From contig CAZQKW010000003.1 in assembly GCA_964594075.1 (NCBI GenBank), forward strand, positions 62,001 to 126,000: a stretch of DNA of 64,000 nucleotides. Reading direction: 5' to 3'. Positions within the stretch are counted from its first letter, which is position 1. Every line of letters starts with the position of its first letter. Both the position numbers and the translations under genes were made by a program. The stretch comes from CAZQKW01 sp964594075. Its GTDB lineage: Bacteria; Desulfobacterota; WTBG01; CAIYCZ01. Under the pieces are notes generated by a model, which saw only the letters and a program-made list of their open reading frames with translations, did no database searches and was not told the DNA's origin. Below are positions 7,706 through 16,743 of the stretch, piece by piece.

Positions 7706-9523
7706 GTGAACGTTCTTGGTATTTCAGCATTTTATCATGACAGTGCGGCCTGCCTCGTGCGCGACGGAAAAATAATTGCCGCGGCACAGGAAGAGCGCTT
7801 CACCCGGAAAAAGCATGACTTCAATTTTCCGAAAAACGCTATCTCCTATTGTCTTAAGGAAGGAAACATAAAATCGCAGGATGTGGATTTTGTTGCATTT
7901 TATGACAAGCCGTTCATTAAGTTTGAACGGATACTGGAAACCTATTTAGCCTATGCGCCCTTTGGCATTAAATCATTTATTAAATCCATTCCGTTATGGA
8001 TCAAGCAGAAACTCTTCATGAAAGAATTCATCAAAAAAGAGCTTGAGTATGACGGCAAAATTCTTTTCACCGAACATCACGAATCCCATGCTGCTTCTGC
8101 TTTTTTCCCTTCACCGTTTCAGGAAGCTGCATTTCTCACTATGGACGGCGTTGGCGAATGGGCAACATCAAGTTATGGGATGGGAAAAGATAATACGGTC
8201 ACGCTGCTTGCAGAAACCCGCTTTCCCCATTCCCTCGGTTTACTGTATTCAACATTTACATATTATACCGGTTTCAAGGTCAATTCGGGTGAATATAAAG
8301 TTATGGGATTAGCACCTTATGGAGAGCCCAAGTATAAGAATTTGATTTTAACTGAACTCATGGATTTGAAAGAAGACGGCTCATTTAAACTGAATATGGA
8401 ATACTTTGATTACTGTGTCGGGCTCACCATGACCAGCAGAAAATTTGAAGATCTATTCGGCGGCCCACCCCGCAAACCTGAAACGTTACTTACGCAGCGC
8501 GAGATGGATTTAGCCCGCTCCATACAGGAAGTTACTGAAGAGGTTATGCTGCGCATGGCACGCCATATTTATCACGAAACCGGACAGCAGAATCTCTGCC
8601 TTGCGGGCGGCGTTAGTCTCAATTGCGTCGGCAATGGAAGAATTCTGCGCGAGGGTCCCTTTAAAAATATCTGGATTCAGCCGGCTGCCGGTGATGCCGG
8701 CGGCGCCTTGGGGGCAGCGCTTTTTGTCTGGTATCAATATTTAGAAAATTCACGAATTGCCGACAATCGGCGCGATTTGCAGCATGGTTCATATTTGGGG
8801 CCTGAATATAAAAACGGCTATATTGCCAACTACTTACAAAAAAATAACATTCCCTATACAGAGTTGCAGGATTCCGAGATTCCGGACAAGATTGCCGATT
8901 TGATAGCGCAGGAAAAAGTGATTGGCTGGTTTGAGGGACGCATGGAATTCGGTCCGCGTGCGTTAGGAGCGCGTTCTATTATAGGCGATGCCCGTTCCCC
9001 GCGCATGCAGGAAGTGATGAACCTGAAAATAAAGTTTCGTGAAAGCTTCCGACCATTCGCGCCATCGGTGTTGAAAGAGCGGGTTTCGGATTACTTTGAA
9101 ATGGATTGCGAAAGCCCGTACATGCTTCTCGTGGCACCGGTAAAAAAAGAACTGTGCCGGGAAATGACCGATGAGGAGCAGAAACGATTTGGCCTTGATA
9201 AACTGCATGTCGTGCGCTCAACTATACCGGCAATAACGCATGTTGATTATTCTGCCCGAATTCAGACGGTAAGCCGTGATGATAATCCTTTGTTTCATGA
9301 CGTGATTAAGAAATTTGATGAGAAATACGGTTGTCCGGTGGTCATAAACACTTCATTTAATGTGCGGGGAGAACCCATTGTATGTAGTCCTGAGGATGCT
9401 TATCTCTGTTTTATGCGCACGAACATAGATTATCTGATCATGGGCAATTTCCTTTTGGATAAAACCCAGCAGAAACCTCTGGAAAAAGACATTGACTGGC
9501 GTAAACAATTTGAACTTGATTGA
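7706..9523 (+). CDS. Carbamoyltransferase, NodU/CmcH/TobZ family
   Basis: A 605-residue protein with a GTG start at 7706 preceded by AGGA. The N-terminal Kae1-like domain begins 'GISAFYHDSAAC' and holds the metal-binding 'EHHESHAASAFF' and 'LTMDGVGEW' motifs. The C-terminal domain carries 'FEGRMEFGPRALGARSI' and 'FRPFAPSVL', which bind carbamoyl phosphate/ATP. Family members O-carbamoylate sugars, nodulation factors, antibiotics or toxins in the cytoplasm. The stop is followed after 9 bp by an SxtJ-like gene and then a DUF5989 gene, a grouping that often accompanies this subfamily. The acceptor is probably a sugar of the glycan made by the surrounding locus. Confidence 0.92.
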   Translation: MNVLGISAFYHDSAACLVRDGKIIAAAQEERFTRKKHDFNFPKNAISYCLKEGNIKSQDVDFVAFYDKPFIKFERILETYLAYAPFGIKSFIKSIPLWIKQKLFMKEFIKKELEYDGKILFTEHHESHAASAFFPSPFQEAAFLTMDGVGEWATSSYGMGKDNTVTLLAETRFPHSLGLLYSTFTYYTGFKVNSGEYKVMGLAPYGEPKYKNLILTELMDLKEDGSFKLNMEYFDYCVGLTMTSRKFEDLFGGPPRKPETLLTQREMDLARSIQEVTEEVMLRMARHIYHETGQQNLCLAGGVSLNCVGNGRILREGPFKNIWIQPAAGDAGGALGAALFVWYQYLENSRIADNRRDLQHGSYLGPEYKNGYIANYLQKNNIPYTELQDSEIPDKIADLIAQEKVIGWFEGRMEFGPRALGARSIIGDARSPRMQEVMNLKIKFRESFRPFAPSVLKERVSDYFEMDCESPYMLLVAPVKKELCREMTDEEQKRFGLDKLHVVRSTIPAITHVDYSARIQTVSRDDNPLFHDVIKKFDEKYGCPVVINTSFNVRGEPIVCSPEDAYLCFMRTNIDYLIMGNFLLDKTQQKPLEKDIDWRKQFELD

Positions 9524-9532
9524 CAGTAAGCC

Positions 9533-9949
9533 ATGATTATTGAAGAAATCAAAAAGATTAAAAGCGGTACTGTAGAATTACGAAACTTTGGCATTACCCT
9601 TGGGATTGCTTTGGGGGTATTAGGCGGTTTATTTTTGTGGCGCGAAAAAGCATACTATATTTATTTTTTTATTATTGCCGCTCCATTCTTATTATTAGCT
9701 TTTACTGTTCCTGTTCTGTTGAAACCATTCCATAAGGTGTGGATGACTCTATCCATTCTTATGGGTTGGGTTATGACCCGCATTATTTTAATTATTCTTT
9801 TTTATGGTATACTGACTCCGATAGGTGTTATTGCCCGTTTATGTGGAAAGGATTTCTTAGATAAAAAAATTGATAAAAACGCTAAAAGTTACTGGGTGGT
9901 AAGAACTTCAGCAGCATGTGATAAAAAATCTTACGAACATCAGTTTTAA
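9533..9949 (+). CDS. SxtJ-like small membrane protein
   Basis: A 138-residue protein with three hydrophobic segments (about residues 22-40, 43-65 and 75-105) and a 'GVIARL-GKD-L' region near the C-terminus, typical of proteins named after SxtJ of saxitoxin clusters. Function is unknown. It starts 9 bp after the carbamoyltransferase and is followed 18 bp later by a DUF5989 gene, so the three are probably co-transcribed and work together. A guess is membrane anchoring of the carbamoyltransferase. Confidence 0.75.
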   Translation: MIIEEIKKIKSGTVELRNFGITLGIALGVLGGLFLWREKAYYIYFFIIAAPFLLLAFTVPVLLKPFHKVWMTLSILMGWVMTRIILIILFYGILTPIGVIARLCGKDFLDKKIDKNAKSYWVVRTSAACDKKSYEHQF

Positions 9950-9967
9950 GCAGCGAGGTATAAAGGT

Positions 9968-10126
9968 ATGAGCAAATTTTCAATAATTTCAGAATTCTGG
10001 CAATTCCTCAAAGTGCGTAAAAAATGGTGGTTAGCCCCGATTGTGATTTTTCTCTTTCTGCTTGGCGCTTTAATCATTTTTACCGAAGGATCTGCCGTGG
10101 CGCCGTTTATTTATACTCTTTTTTAG
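9968..10126 (+). CDS. DUF5989-family short membrane protein
   Basis: A 52-residue ORF: ATG at 9968, TAG at 10124-10126, with AGGT just upstream. It has the DUF5989 layout: an N-terminal 'SEFWQFLKVRKKWWLAP' amphipathic/basic segment, one transmembrane helix (about residues 22-38) and a short tail. Genes of this family sit next to SxtJ and NodU-type carbamoyltransferase genes, as here. Function is unknown. The coupling to SxtJ supports it being a real gene despite its size. Confidence 0.78.
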   Translation: MSKFSIISEFWQFLKVRKKWWLAPIVIFLFLLGALIIFTEGSAVAPFIYTLF

Positions 10127-10256
10127 ATTGAACAGCCGGTATCATTAAGGTTGTCTCTTTGCAAAACACTTTCATAAATGCTACCAAGCATTTTCACCAA
10201 TATACTCCTCTTATTTAAAAATTGTTTTATAATATCGTTATTGTTTATCGAGAGAA

Positions 10257-11318
10257 ATGGCAATAGGAAAATTTCTAATAACCGGAACAGCCGGATTCAT
10301 AGGTTTTAGCCTCGCAAAAAAACTCCTTGAGCGTGGTGAACAAATAGTCGGCCTTGATAATATTAATGATTACTATGATGTGAATCTCAAATATGGCAGA
10401 CTTGCTGAAACTGGCATAAAGCGCGAACTCATAGCATATGGAAAAGCCCTTACCAGCTCAAATTATAACAATTACACATTTATACAACTCAACGTAGAAG
10501 ACAAAGAAAACCTCTTTGAGCTTTTTAAACGCGAGAAATTTAATAAGGTTTGTCATCTTGCCGCACAGGCAGGAGTGCGATATTCATTAATTAATCCATA
10601 CACCTATATACACAGCAACGTTATGGGCTTCATAAATATTCTTGAAGCTTGCAGACACTATAAAATTGAGCATCTCATATATGCAAGCAGTTCAAGTGTT
10701 TATGGCCTTAACGAGGAAATGCCTTTTTCAACGCACCATCATGCCGACCACCCAATAAGTTTGTATGGTGCAACTAAAAAAAGCAATGAATTAATGGCAC
10801 ACACATACAGTTACCTGTTCAACATCCCTTCAACAGGTCTTCGCTTTTTTACTGTCTATGGTCCCTGGGGTAGGCCTGACATGGCATTATTTCAGTTTAC
10901 AAAAGCAATTCTTGATGGGCAAGCAATTGATGTTTACAACTTTGGAAATATGAAACGTGATTTTACTTATATAGATGATATAGTTGAAGGGTTAGCCCGG
11001 GTGATTGATAAGCCACCGCAGGGAAATCAAAATTGGAGTGGCGCCCGTCCCGATCCTTCTTCCAGCATTGCACCATTCAAAATTTATAACATTGGTAATA
11101 ATAATCCGGTAAGTCTTGCGACATTCATTGAGGCGATTGAGGAATCATTGAATATGCAAGCAATCAAGAATCTGCTGCCCCTTCAGCCTGGGGATGTGCC
11201 TGAAACATGGGCCGATATTACTGATTTAGTTGAGGATTTTGTTTACCAGCCCAGCACACCGGTAAAAAAAGGAATTGAGAAGTTTATAGAATGGTATAGA
11301 TCGTTTTATAACGTATGA
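10257..11318 (+). CDS. NAD-dependent sugar epimerase, probably UDP-glucuronate 4-epimerase
   Basis: A 353-residue extended short-chain dehydrogenase/reductase. The NAD motif is 'TGTAGFIG' (GxxGxxG), followed by 'GLDNINDYYDVNLK', characteristic of CapI/LpsL-type UDP-glucuronate 4-epimerases. The catalytic Ser ('ASSSSVYG') and 'YGATK' Tyr/Lys pair are intact. The reaction would give UDP-galacturonate from UDP-glucuronate in the cytoplasm. An insert at about residues 255-270 ('NWSGARPDPSSSIAPF') is common in this subgroup. It follows the carbamoyltransferase group on the same strand after 130 bp. Confidence 0.87.
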   Translation: MAIGKFLITGTAGFIGFSLAKKLLERGEQIVGLDNINDYYDVNLKYGRLAETGIKRELIAYGKALTSSNYNNYTFIQLNVEDKENLFELFKREKFNKVCHLAAQAGVRYSLINPYTYIHSNVMGFINILEACRHYKIEHLIYASSSSVYGLNEEMPFSTHHHADHPISLYGATKKSNELMAHTYSYLFNIPSTGLRFFTVYGPWGRPDMALFQFTKAILDGQAIDVYNFGNMKRDFTYIDDIVEGLARVIDKPPQGNQNWSGARPDPSSSIAPFKIYNIGNNNPVSLATFIEAIEESLNMQAIKNLLPLQPGDVPETWADITDLVEDFVYQPSTPVKKGIEKFIEWYRSFYNV

Positions 11319-11344
11319 GGTCTTCTGGGTTGGCTGGGGGTTAT

Positions 11345-13513
11345 TTATTTTACGGTGAAATTTGTAGCTATTATTTCTTCGGTTGGTTCGCCTCCAATTA
11401 GTTCAGTATTAATAAAAACCTCCCATTTCCCAACCATTGCGTTCTTGGATACCTGAATTGGTAAAAAAATCAAGCTCCCGAACCATGTCTTCAGCTTGAA
11501 CGCTTTTTTAACCGTATCCAACTTTACTCCCTGAACATCACCCTCTGAATTGACAAATACTATATTGCTATGCACCCTGTTAAAAGAATTATCTTCTGTT
11601 GTTTTAACTACCAGCAATTTTGTCTGCACCTCATTGGAAACAGGCCTGGTAATTGTTTCGGGAAAACTTTTCCCCGGCTTTGTTCTCACATTTTTGCATT
11701 GATCTTTTGATTCATTACATATCTGTCCTGCCTGACAGGGCTCAATGCCTGGAATACAAACACCGTCATTACATTTTTCTGCACCATTACAATAAATATT
11801 ATCATCGCAATCCGCATCAGTGGTGCATTCAGGAAAAATCGTTGAAGTATTTGGCAAAGACGTTGTAGTTAATGGTGGAATTGTGCTGGTAGTCGAAATG
11901 GAGGTTGTAGTAGAGAATGATATTGTTGTGGTGGATGTCGGTTTAGTAGAGGTAGATTTTAAAATCGTAGAAGTAGAAGTTGTATTTACTGATGTTTGCA
12001 CGGGTTTTGACTTGAATAAAATAATACCTGATTTGGGAGGAATGGTAATAACAGACGAAACGTCTTTAAGTGCCCAATTTGTATTTGGCTCAAAATAATA
12101 ATAAGTTCCCAAGGGTAATGCAACAGTCAGGGAAATGTTTTCAACATTAACTAAAACAAGACTATTTGTAAAATTACGCTGAAACACATAAGTATTTTCA
12201 TCAAACGGTCGTGCAGTATTTGGATCAATTGCTTTAGTATAGCCCGACAAAGGATCACCAACGTCACAATCATAAAAGTCAAACCATATAAATTCTTTCC
12301 CTCTATTTGCAGAGGTTGAAAAAGAAAACAGAGAGCCATTACCAACCCCGAGGAGAAAGCTGGCATAGCTAAAAAACATTTCTTTTATTAAATCGATGTC
12401 TGAATCAGCATCCTTAAAATTAAAAGATAAAAATTTTTTATTTAGATTAGCAATTTCTATTTCCTCATCCACCCCAGGTTTCCAATAAATCTTATCTGAA
12501 GTATAAAAAGTATTTTCTGAATGACAGCCATCAGCATATTGTAAGAAATAAGCATCGTAATTAGTATTACAACCATTATAAATGATTAACTTGTTATTTC
12601 CAACCTTCTCTTTTAGTTGCTGCAGAAATGAAACCATACCATTCTTATAGTCTTCATTTTTAATAGGTGAGAAATCAGAGTGGGCAATCTGGTATTCTCC
12701 AGGGCCCTTAAGTGGGGCATAGTACTGTAGCATTAGCTGCATTCCCTCCGTAAGAGCACAAGTATTTTTTAAGTACACGAATGATACATCCTTGCGGTTC
12801 CAGGGTTCAATCCATATTGAATATACAGGAATTTCTAAATTATTAAATAAATCCCACACTAAACAAGGCTTGTCCGGCATTGGTGATATTGGTTGACTGC
12901 TCTGTATTTGCCAAATTGATGAATTATTGATCGATTTAACCTCTGATAGTTCTGATACAAATTTTGTCCAACTATAATCTGTGAGGAATCCAAAAGTATC
13001 ATCCATATATAAACCGCAGTTTGCGGGTTGTTGATCAGTTACCGTCTGCAAATAATCAGTATAATTATTTCTCAAATCAACATTTGTGACGTCATGAATA
13101 TATAGCGGATATGCAAAAGTTCCGTAATTAGCCTTATAAATCCTGCCCCTTGAAACACCGTCATACAAGAAATATGAATCAGGAGCATTATTTTTACAAT
13201 GGAGGGACCAAGGGCCACCTATTCGAGTATCTGAACTAACAAGCCCACTGGAAGCATAAGAAAGGTAAGGAATGCCAACTTTTTCAAAGGGAATTCCCTC
13301 AATGCCTGATATCTGACCAGAAATAACAAGCTTAACTCTAGGATAAATAAAATGAAATATTTTATTCGGATCGCTTTCTACAATCTTAGTACCATCTATC
13401 TTGTAGTGTATATATTTATTTATTCCATATGCCCAAACAAAATGATCTATCGCATTTACACTTTTTACGGAAAATAAAATTAAGAAAATAATTAAAAAAT
13501 TTTTTTTTATCAT
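11345..13513 (-). CDS. Secreted glycosidase-like protein with Thr-rich linker and Cys-rich repeat
   Basis: A 722-residue protein with a cleavable signal peptide (residues 1-21, ending 'VNA'). Residues 22-500 resemble a TIM-barrel of the putative glycosyl hydrolase type: an 'NNYTDYLQTV...GLYMDDTFG' segment matches the 'flDd' motif of Glyco_hydro_15-like families. A linker of Ser/Thr runs (about 505-565) leads to a Cys-rich 'CTTDADCDDNIYCNG' repeat with nine or so cysteines, then a C-terminal beta-rich domain of about 110 residues. The linker and Cys-rich module also occur in the partial protein at 61495-63999, suggesting a shared surface-display style. The enzymatic role is an inference from weak motif similarity. 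Confidence 0.65.
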   Translation of the reverse strand: MIKKNFLIIFLILFSVKSVNAIDHFVWAYGINKYIHYKIDGTKIVESDPNKIFHFIYPRVKLVISGQISGIEGIPFEKVGIPYLSYASSGLVSSDTRIGGPWSLHCKNNAPDSYFLYDGVSRGRIYKANYGTFAYPLYIHDVTNVDLRNNYTDYLQTVTDQQPANCGLYMDDTFGFLTDYSWTKFVSELSEVKSINNSSIWQIQSSQPISPMPDKPCLVWDLFNNLEIPVYSIWIEPWNRKDVSFVYLKNTCALTEGMQLMLQYYAPLKGPGEYQIAHSDFSPIKNEDYKNGMVSFLQQLKEKVGNNKLIIYNGCNTNYDAYFLQYADGCHSENTFYTSDKIYWKPGVDEEIEIANLNKKFLSFNFKDADSDIDLIKEMFFSYASFLLGVGNGSLFSFSTSANRGKEFIWFDFYDCDVGDPLSGYTKAIDPNTARPFDENTYVFQRNFTNSLVLVNVENISLTVALPLGTYYYFEPNTNWALKDVSSVITIPPKSGIILFKSKPVQTSVNTTSTSTILKSTSTKPTSTTTISFSTTTSISTTSTIPPLTTTSLPNTSTIFPECTTDADCDDNIYCNGAEKCNDGVCIPGIEPCQAGQICNESKDQCKNVRTKPGKSFPETITRPVSNEVQTKLLVVKTTEDNSFNRVHSNIVFVNSEGDVQGVKLDTVKKAFKLKTWFGSLIFLPIQVSKNAMVGKWEVFINTELIGGEPTEEIIATNFTVK

Positions 13514-13822
13514 ACCTTAAATCTCCTGAAATGAATCCCCTTGACTTGACAAACAGTTCAAAGTATTAGACAAGATAACTACCCCTGAAATAAGGGGGAA
13601 AGGATTTTGTCATGAGCAAGTTGAGTAGACTCTTATGTCCAGTCCCAAGGGTACAGTCCATCCTATTCTAAAATTATCTAATTATTTCTCGGTGAAATTC
13701 TATCAAATGGTTAAGAAAAAATTTGTGATAAATATCACATAAAAAATAATTGGGTTAAATGCACTTTTAATTTACGTGAGAAGGTTTTTCTCTAACACAT
13801 AAAGGAGTGTTTTTCTTCTAAA
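13514..13822. other. Intergenic, no convincing gene
   Basis: About 310 bp between the secreted-protein gene (minus) and the decayed IS. It contains short frames of under 40 codons, one starting ATG at 13634, with no recognisable product, and a small CCCCT/AGGGG hairpin near 13587. The promoter of the minus-strand gene should lie here, but I see no clear -35/-10 pair. Confidence 0.4.
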
Positions 13823-15094
13823 CTTCCCCAGAATTAGTAGACACACCGAAAGAATAGAGATATTGAGAAAAAAAACGGCAAGGTGTTTCATGGAAGAGAA
13901 GAAAGGGAGGCATGATCGAGCATTCAAGTGCGACTCAGTAAAACGGGTAACAAAGGGAGAACGGAGTGTAGCAGAAGCAAGCCCGGCATTTAGGGATCCA
14001 TGAGAATCTGCTGCATAAATGGGAGAAGCAGTATGAAGGAGATTGGGCGCATGCGTTTCCGGGCAAAGGCAGATTAAAGACGCCAAATGAAGCGTTGCGG
14101 AACTTGAAGCGAGAGCTGGCGGACGTGAGGGAGGAGCGCGACATATTTAAAAAAGCCTGGGCATCTTCTCCAAGGGCTCCACATAAACACCAGTATATCA
14201 GGGAGCAACGCCATGCATTTAGGGTCAGGAAGATGTGCCGAGTATTGCAGGTATCAGAGAGTGGATTTTATCGGTGGTGCGGCAAGGGGCACAGCAGACG
14301 AGCACGGAAGAACAAAATTGCTGTTAAAATACGGCATATATACCGCCAGAGTAAACAGAGGTAAGGGAGTCCGCGGATAACAGAGGAGCTGAGAGCAGTG
14401 GTATACCAGTTACAACAAGAAGCGGGTCGCACAGCTGATGAGGCTGGGCAAGGTAGCCGGTAAGACCAGGCGACGGTTAAGGCGACCACCCAGTCGCAGC
14501 ACCGCATGCCGGTAGCAGAGAATCTTGTTAAGAGTAACTTTACGGCAGCGGGGCCGAATCACCTGTGCGCATCAGACATAACCTATGTGGGGACGGGGGA
14601 AGGCTGGCTGTATCTTTTAGCGATCATGGACGCGTACAGCCGACAGATTGTGGGGTGGTCTATAAGTAACAGGCTCACCCAAGACTTGGCAATATAGGCG
14701 CTGCGGCAGGCTTTCTTGAGGCGCAGGCCATTTCCTGGGTGTATCTTTTATTCAGATCGGGGCAGCCAGTATGCCGGAAAGGCATTTCGTATGATGCTTA
14801 CATGTTACGGTTTCCGGCAGAGCATGAGTGGTACCGGTAATTGGTATGATAAAGCCATTATGAAGACGTTCGTTCACACGTTAAAGACTGGGTTGTTCTA
14901 TTTTGAGCGCTATGAAGCACTCCGTGAAGCCCAAAGTTGTATTTTTGCGTCCATTAAAGTATTTTACAATCGTCAACGAAGGCATTCATCACTTAACTGC
15001 AAAGCGCCGGTTAAGTTTGAGCGGTTGACTAAAGTAGCTTAACTGAGAGACTACTTTTTTGGGGGAAGATTAGCGTCCGCTGTTTCGGGGGAAG
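13823..15094 (+). mobile_element. Degenerate IS3-family insertion sequence
   Basis: An element of about 1.27 kb whose transposase is IS3-like. Candidate imperfect terminal inverted repeats are 13823-13843 (starting CTTCCCC) and 15074-15094 (complement also starting CTTCCCC), matching at about 15 of 21 positions. The size fits the family. The right end lies 7 bp from the stop codon of the wbpI-like gene. No target duplication was recognised. The transposase is inactivated, so the copy is immobile. Confidence 0.75.
13890..15042 (+). pseudogene. IS3-family transposase remnant (OrfA/OrfB)
   Basis: OrfA begins ATG at 13890 (helix-turn-helix type 'HDRAFKCDSVKRV') and loses frame near 13985; the 'LGIHENLLHKWEKQY' part continues in another frame and runs directly into OrfB. 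OrfB has a nonsense codon at 14362-14364, a further frameshift between about 14400 and 14480, and TAG at 14695-14697. DDE motifs: first Asp in 'ASDITYV', second in 'YSDRGSQYA', but the third residue, normally Glu in 'VMESFFHTLK', is Lys ('IMKTFVHTLK'). With several breaks and a lost catalytic residue it cannot be active. Confidence 0.88.
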
Positions 15095-15101
15095 CCCATA
15101 G

Positions 15102-16220
15102 TTATGTCTTTGTGTATAAATAGTTATATAGGATGGCAGCAATTTTTTTGGCAGCTCTACCATCACCAAAGCAACTTTTATGATTACTTTTATCCAAAAC
15201 CATGCTTTTAACTTTTTCAGCCATCTCATGTGGCTTCATCAAAACATTCCAACTGCCTTCGAGAGTTTCTATCCATTCAGTTTCGTCGCGAACTGTGAAG
15301 CAAGGTACTTTCAAGAAGTATGCTTCTTTCTGCACACCCCCAGAATCGGTAATAATTGCTTTTGCATTTTTCGTTAAACAGAGCATAGTTTGGTAACCTA
15401 TCGGTTGTACGAAATAGATATTGGAGGGTATAATAAGATTAAGTTCATTAATAATTTTTTTTGTTCGTGGATGAAGCGGAAAAATCACCATTTCATCAAG
15501 TTCACCAAGTGAGTTCAATATAGCTTGTAGTCTCTCATGAGAATCAGTATTCTCAGAGCGATGAATCGTAACAAGATAGTAGTTTTTTTGCCGAATGCCC
15601 TCAAGGGAAGATTTGTGTACCAAAAATCCCTCAATTAGGATCAACTGATCTAAACATGTGGAGAGAGTGTAAGTTCTTTCTATCCTTTTAATATTATACA
15701 AAATTGCGTCATACATTACATCTCCTGTATTAAAGATACCTTTACTCATTCCTTCATTTTTTAAATTTTGAACTGCATTCTCTGTAGGGCAGAAAAGAAG
15801 CGTAGAGAGATGGTCTGTTAGAATGCGATTTTGTTCTTCTGGCATATTCATATTAAAACTACGCAGTCCTGCTTCCACATGAGCAACAGGTATTCGAAGT
15901 TTGCTTGCTGCCAAAGCACCAGCAAGAGTTGAATTAGTATCACCATATACAATAACAACCTCGGGCTTTTCTTTTAATAAAACTTTTTCGATTTTTATTA
16001 TCATCAATCCGGTCTGCCATCCATGTGAACCTGATCCCACCTCAAGATTGTAATTAGGTCTTGGAATATTTAATTCGGCAAAAAAGTTCGCAGACATATT
16101 AATGTCATAATGCTGGCCGGTGTGTACTAATATTTCTTGAAAATACTTTTTTAATGCACGCGACACCGGGGCAGCCTTAATAAATTGCGGTCGTGCACCA
16201 ACAATACTTACAATCTTCAT
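15102..16220 (-). CDS. UDP-N-acetylglucosamine 2-epimerase family, WbpI-like
   Basis: A 372-residue non-hydrolysing 2-epimerase: 'VGARPQFIKAAPVSRAL', 'VHTGQHYD', 'YGDTNSTLAGALAA', 'HVEAGLRSFNMNMPEEQNR', 'TDSGGVQKEAYFL'. The 'RDETEWIETLEGSWN' segment is of the type found in WbpI, which converts UDP-GlcNAc(3NAc)A to the manno form, rather than the 'NTERP...EGTNRL' type of WecB. It stands divergent from the wbpB-D/wbpE genes and its 3' end abuts the IS remnant. Together they would make a UDP-ManNAc3NAcA-type donor. The final epimer assignment is inferred. Confidence 0.85.
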   Translation of the reverse strand: MKIVSIVGARPQFIKAAPVSRALKKYFQEILVHTGQHYDINMSANFFAELNIPRPNYNLEVGSGSHGWQTGLMIIKIEKVLLKEKPEVVIVYGDTNSTLAGALAASKLRIPVAHVEAGLRSFNMNMPEEQNRILTDHLSTLLFCPTENAVQNLKNEGMSKGIFNTGDVMYDAILYNIKRIERTYTLSTCLDQLILIEGFLVHKSSLEGIRQKNYYLVTIHRSENTDSHERLQAILNSLGELDEMVIFPLHPRTKKIINELNLIIPSNIYFVQPIGYQTMLCLTKNAKAIITDSGGVQKEAYFLKVPCFTVRDETEWIETLEGSWNVLMKPHEMAEKVKSMVLDKSNHKSCFGDGRAAKKIAAILYNYLYTKT

Positions 16221-16743
16221 AATTCTTTATCCTATGTTTGGCCAATTTAGTGGCGAAATTTAGTGAATCTATCTCAAATTACGAAAGTTCCCACCGATAC
16301 ATTTATTAGATAGACTCATAAACACTTAAAAATATATCAGACCCAGGGTTTTTGAAATTTTCAATAATAGAAACACTGCTACGAACTCATCTGAAGAACT
16401 ATACCCAAAGATGAATGAAGTCAATTTGTATTAAGTAACTACTCAATAAAATAGGGGTCTGCTATGCGCGTCAGCCACAGTTTGATATTCATAAGGGCAA
16501 ACCTTTTTCGAAATTGGTGGTAACAATGTGAAAAAGTTTTTTTATAATTTGCTGGTGGTAGAAGAAATATCATATTGCAAAAGTCTTTTCAAATCGTTAT
16601 ATTCAATTCAATTTTTTGTCGATGGCTCTTTTAATATGTTTTGTTTAATGTATTTGACTTTCTAAAATGTTGTACATATCTCAATTTTTTTATTACGTAG
16701 AATCAACTTTATATTTTATAGATACAATAAAAAAGGAGACGCT
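16221..16743. other. Intergenic region between divergent wbpI-like and wbpB-D genes
   Basis: About 520 AT-rich bases with no supported gene. A possible promoter for the plus-strand genes is TTGACT (16654-16659) and TATCTC (16677-16682) with 17-bp spacing, about 60 bp before the ATG; GGAG precedes the start. This is a weak match, offered as a candidate only. Confidence 0.3.

Noticed and set aside
11820..12098. Valine-rich plus-strand frame
   Set aside because: It is the reverse complement of the Ser/Thr-rich linker of the secreted protein; composition is a by-product.
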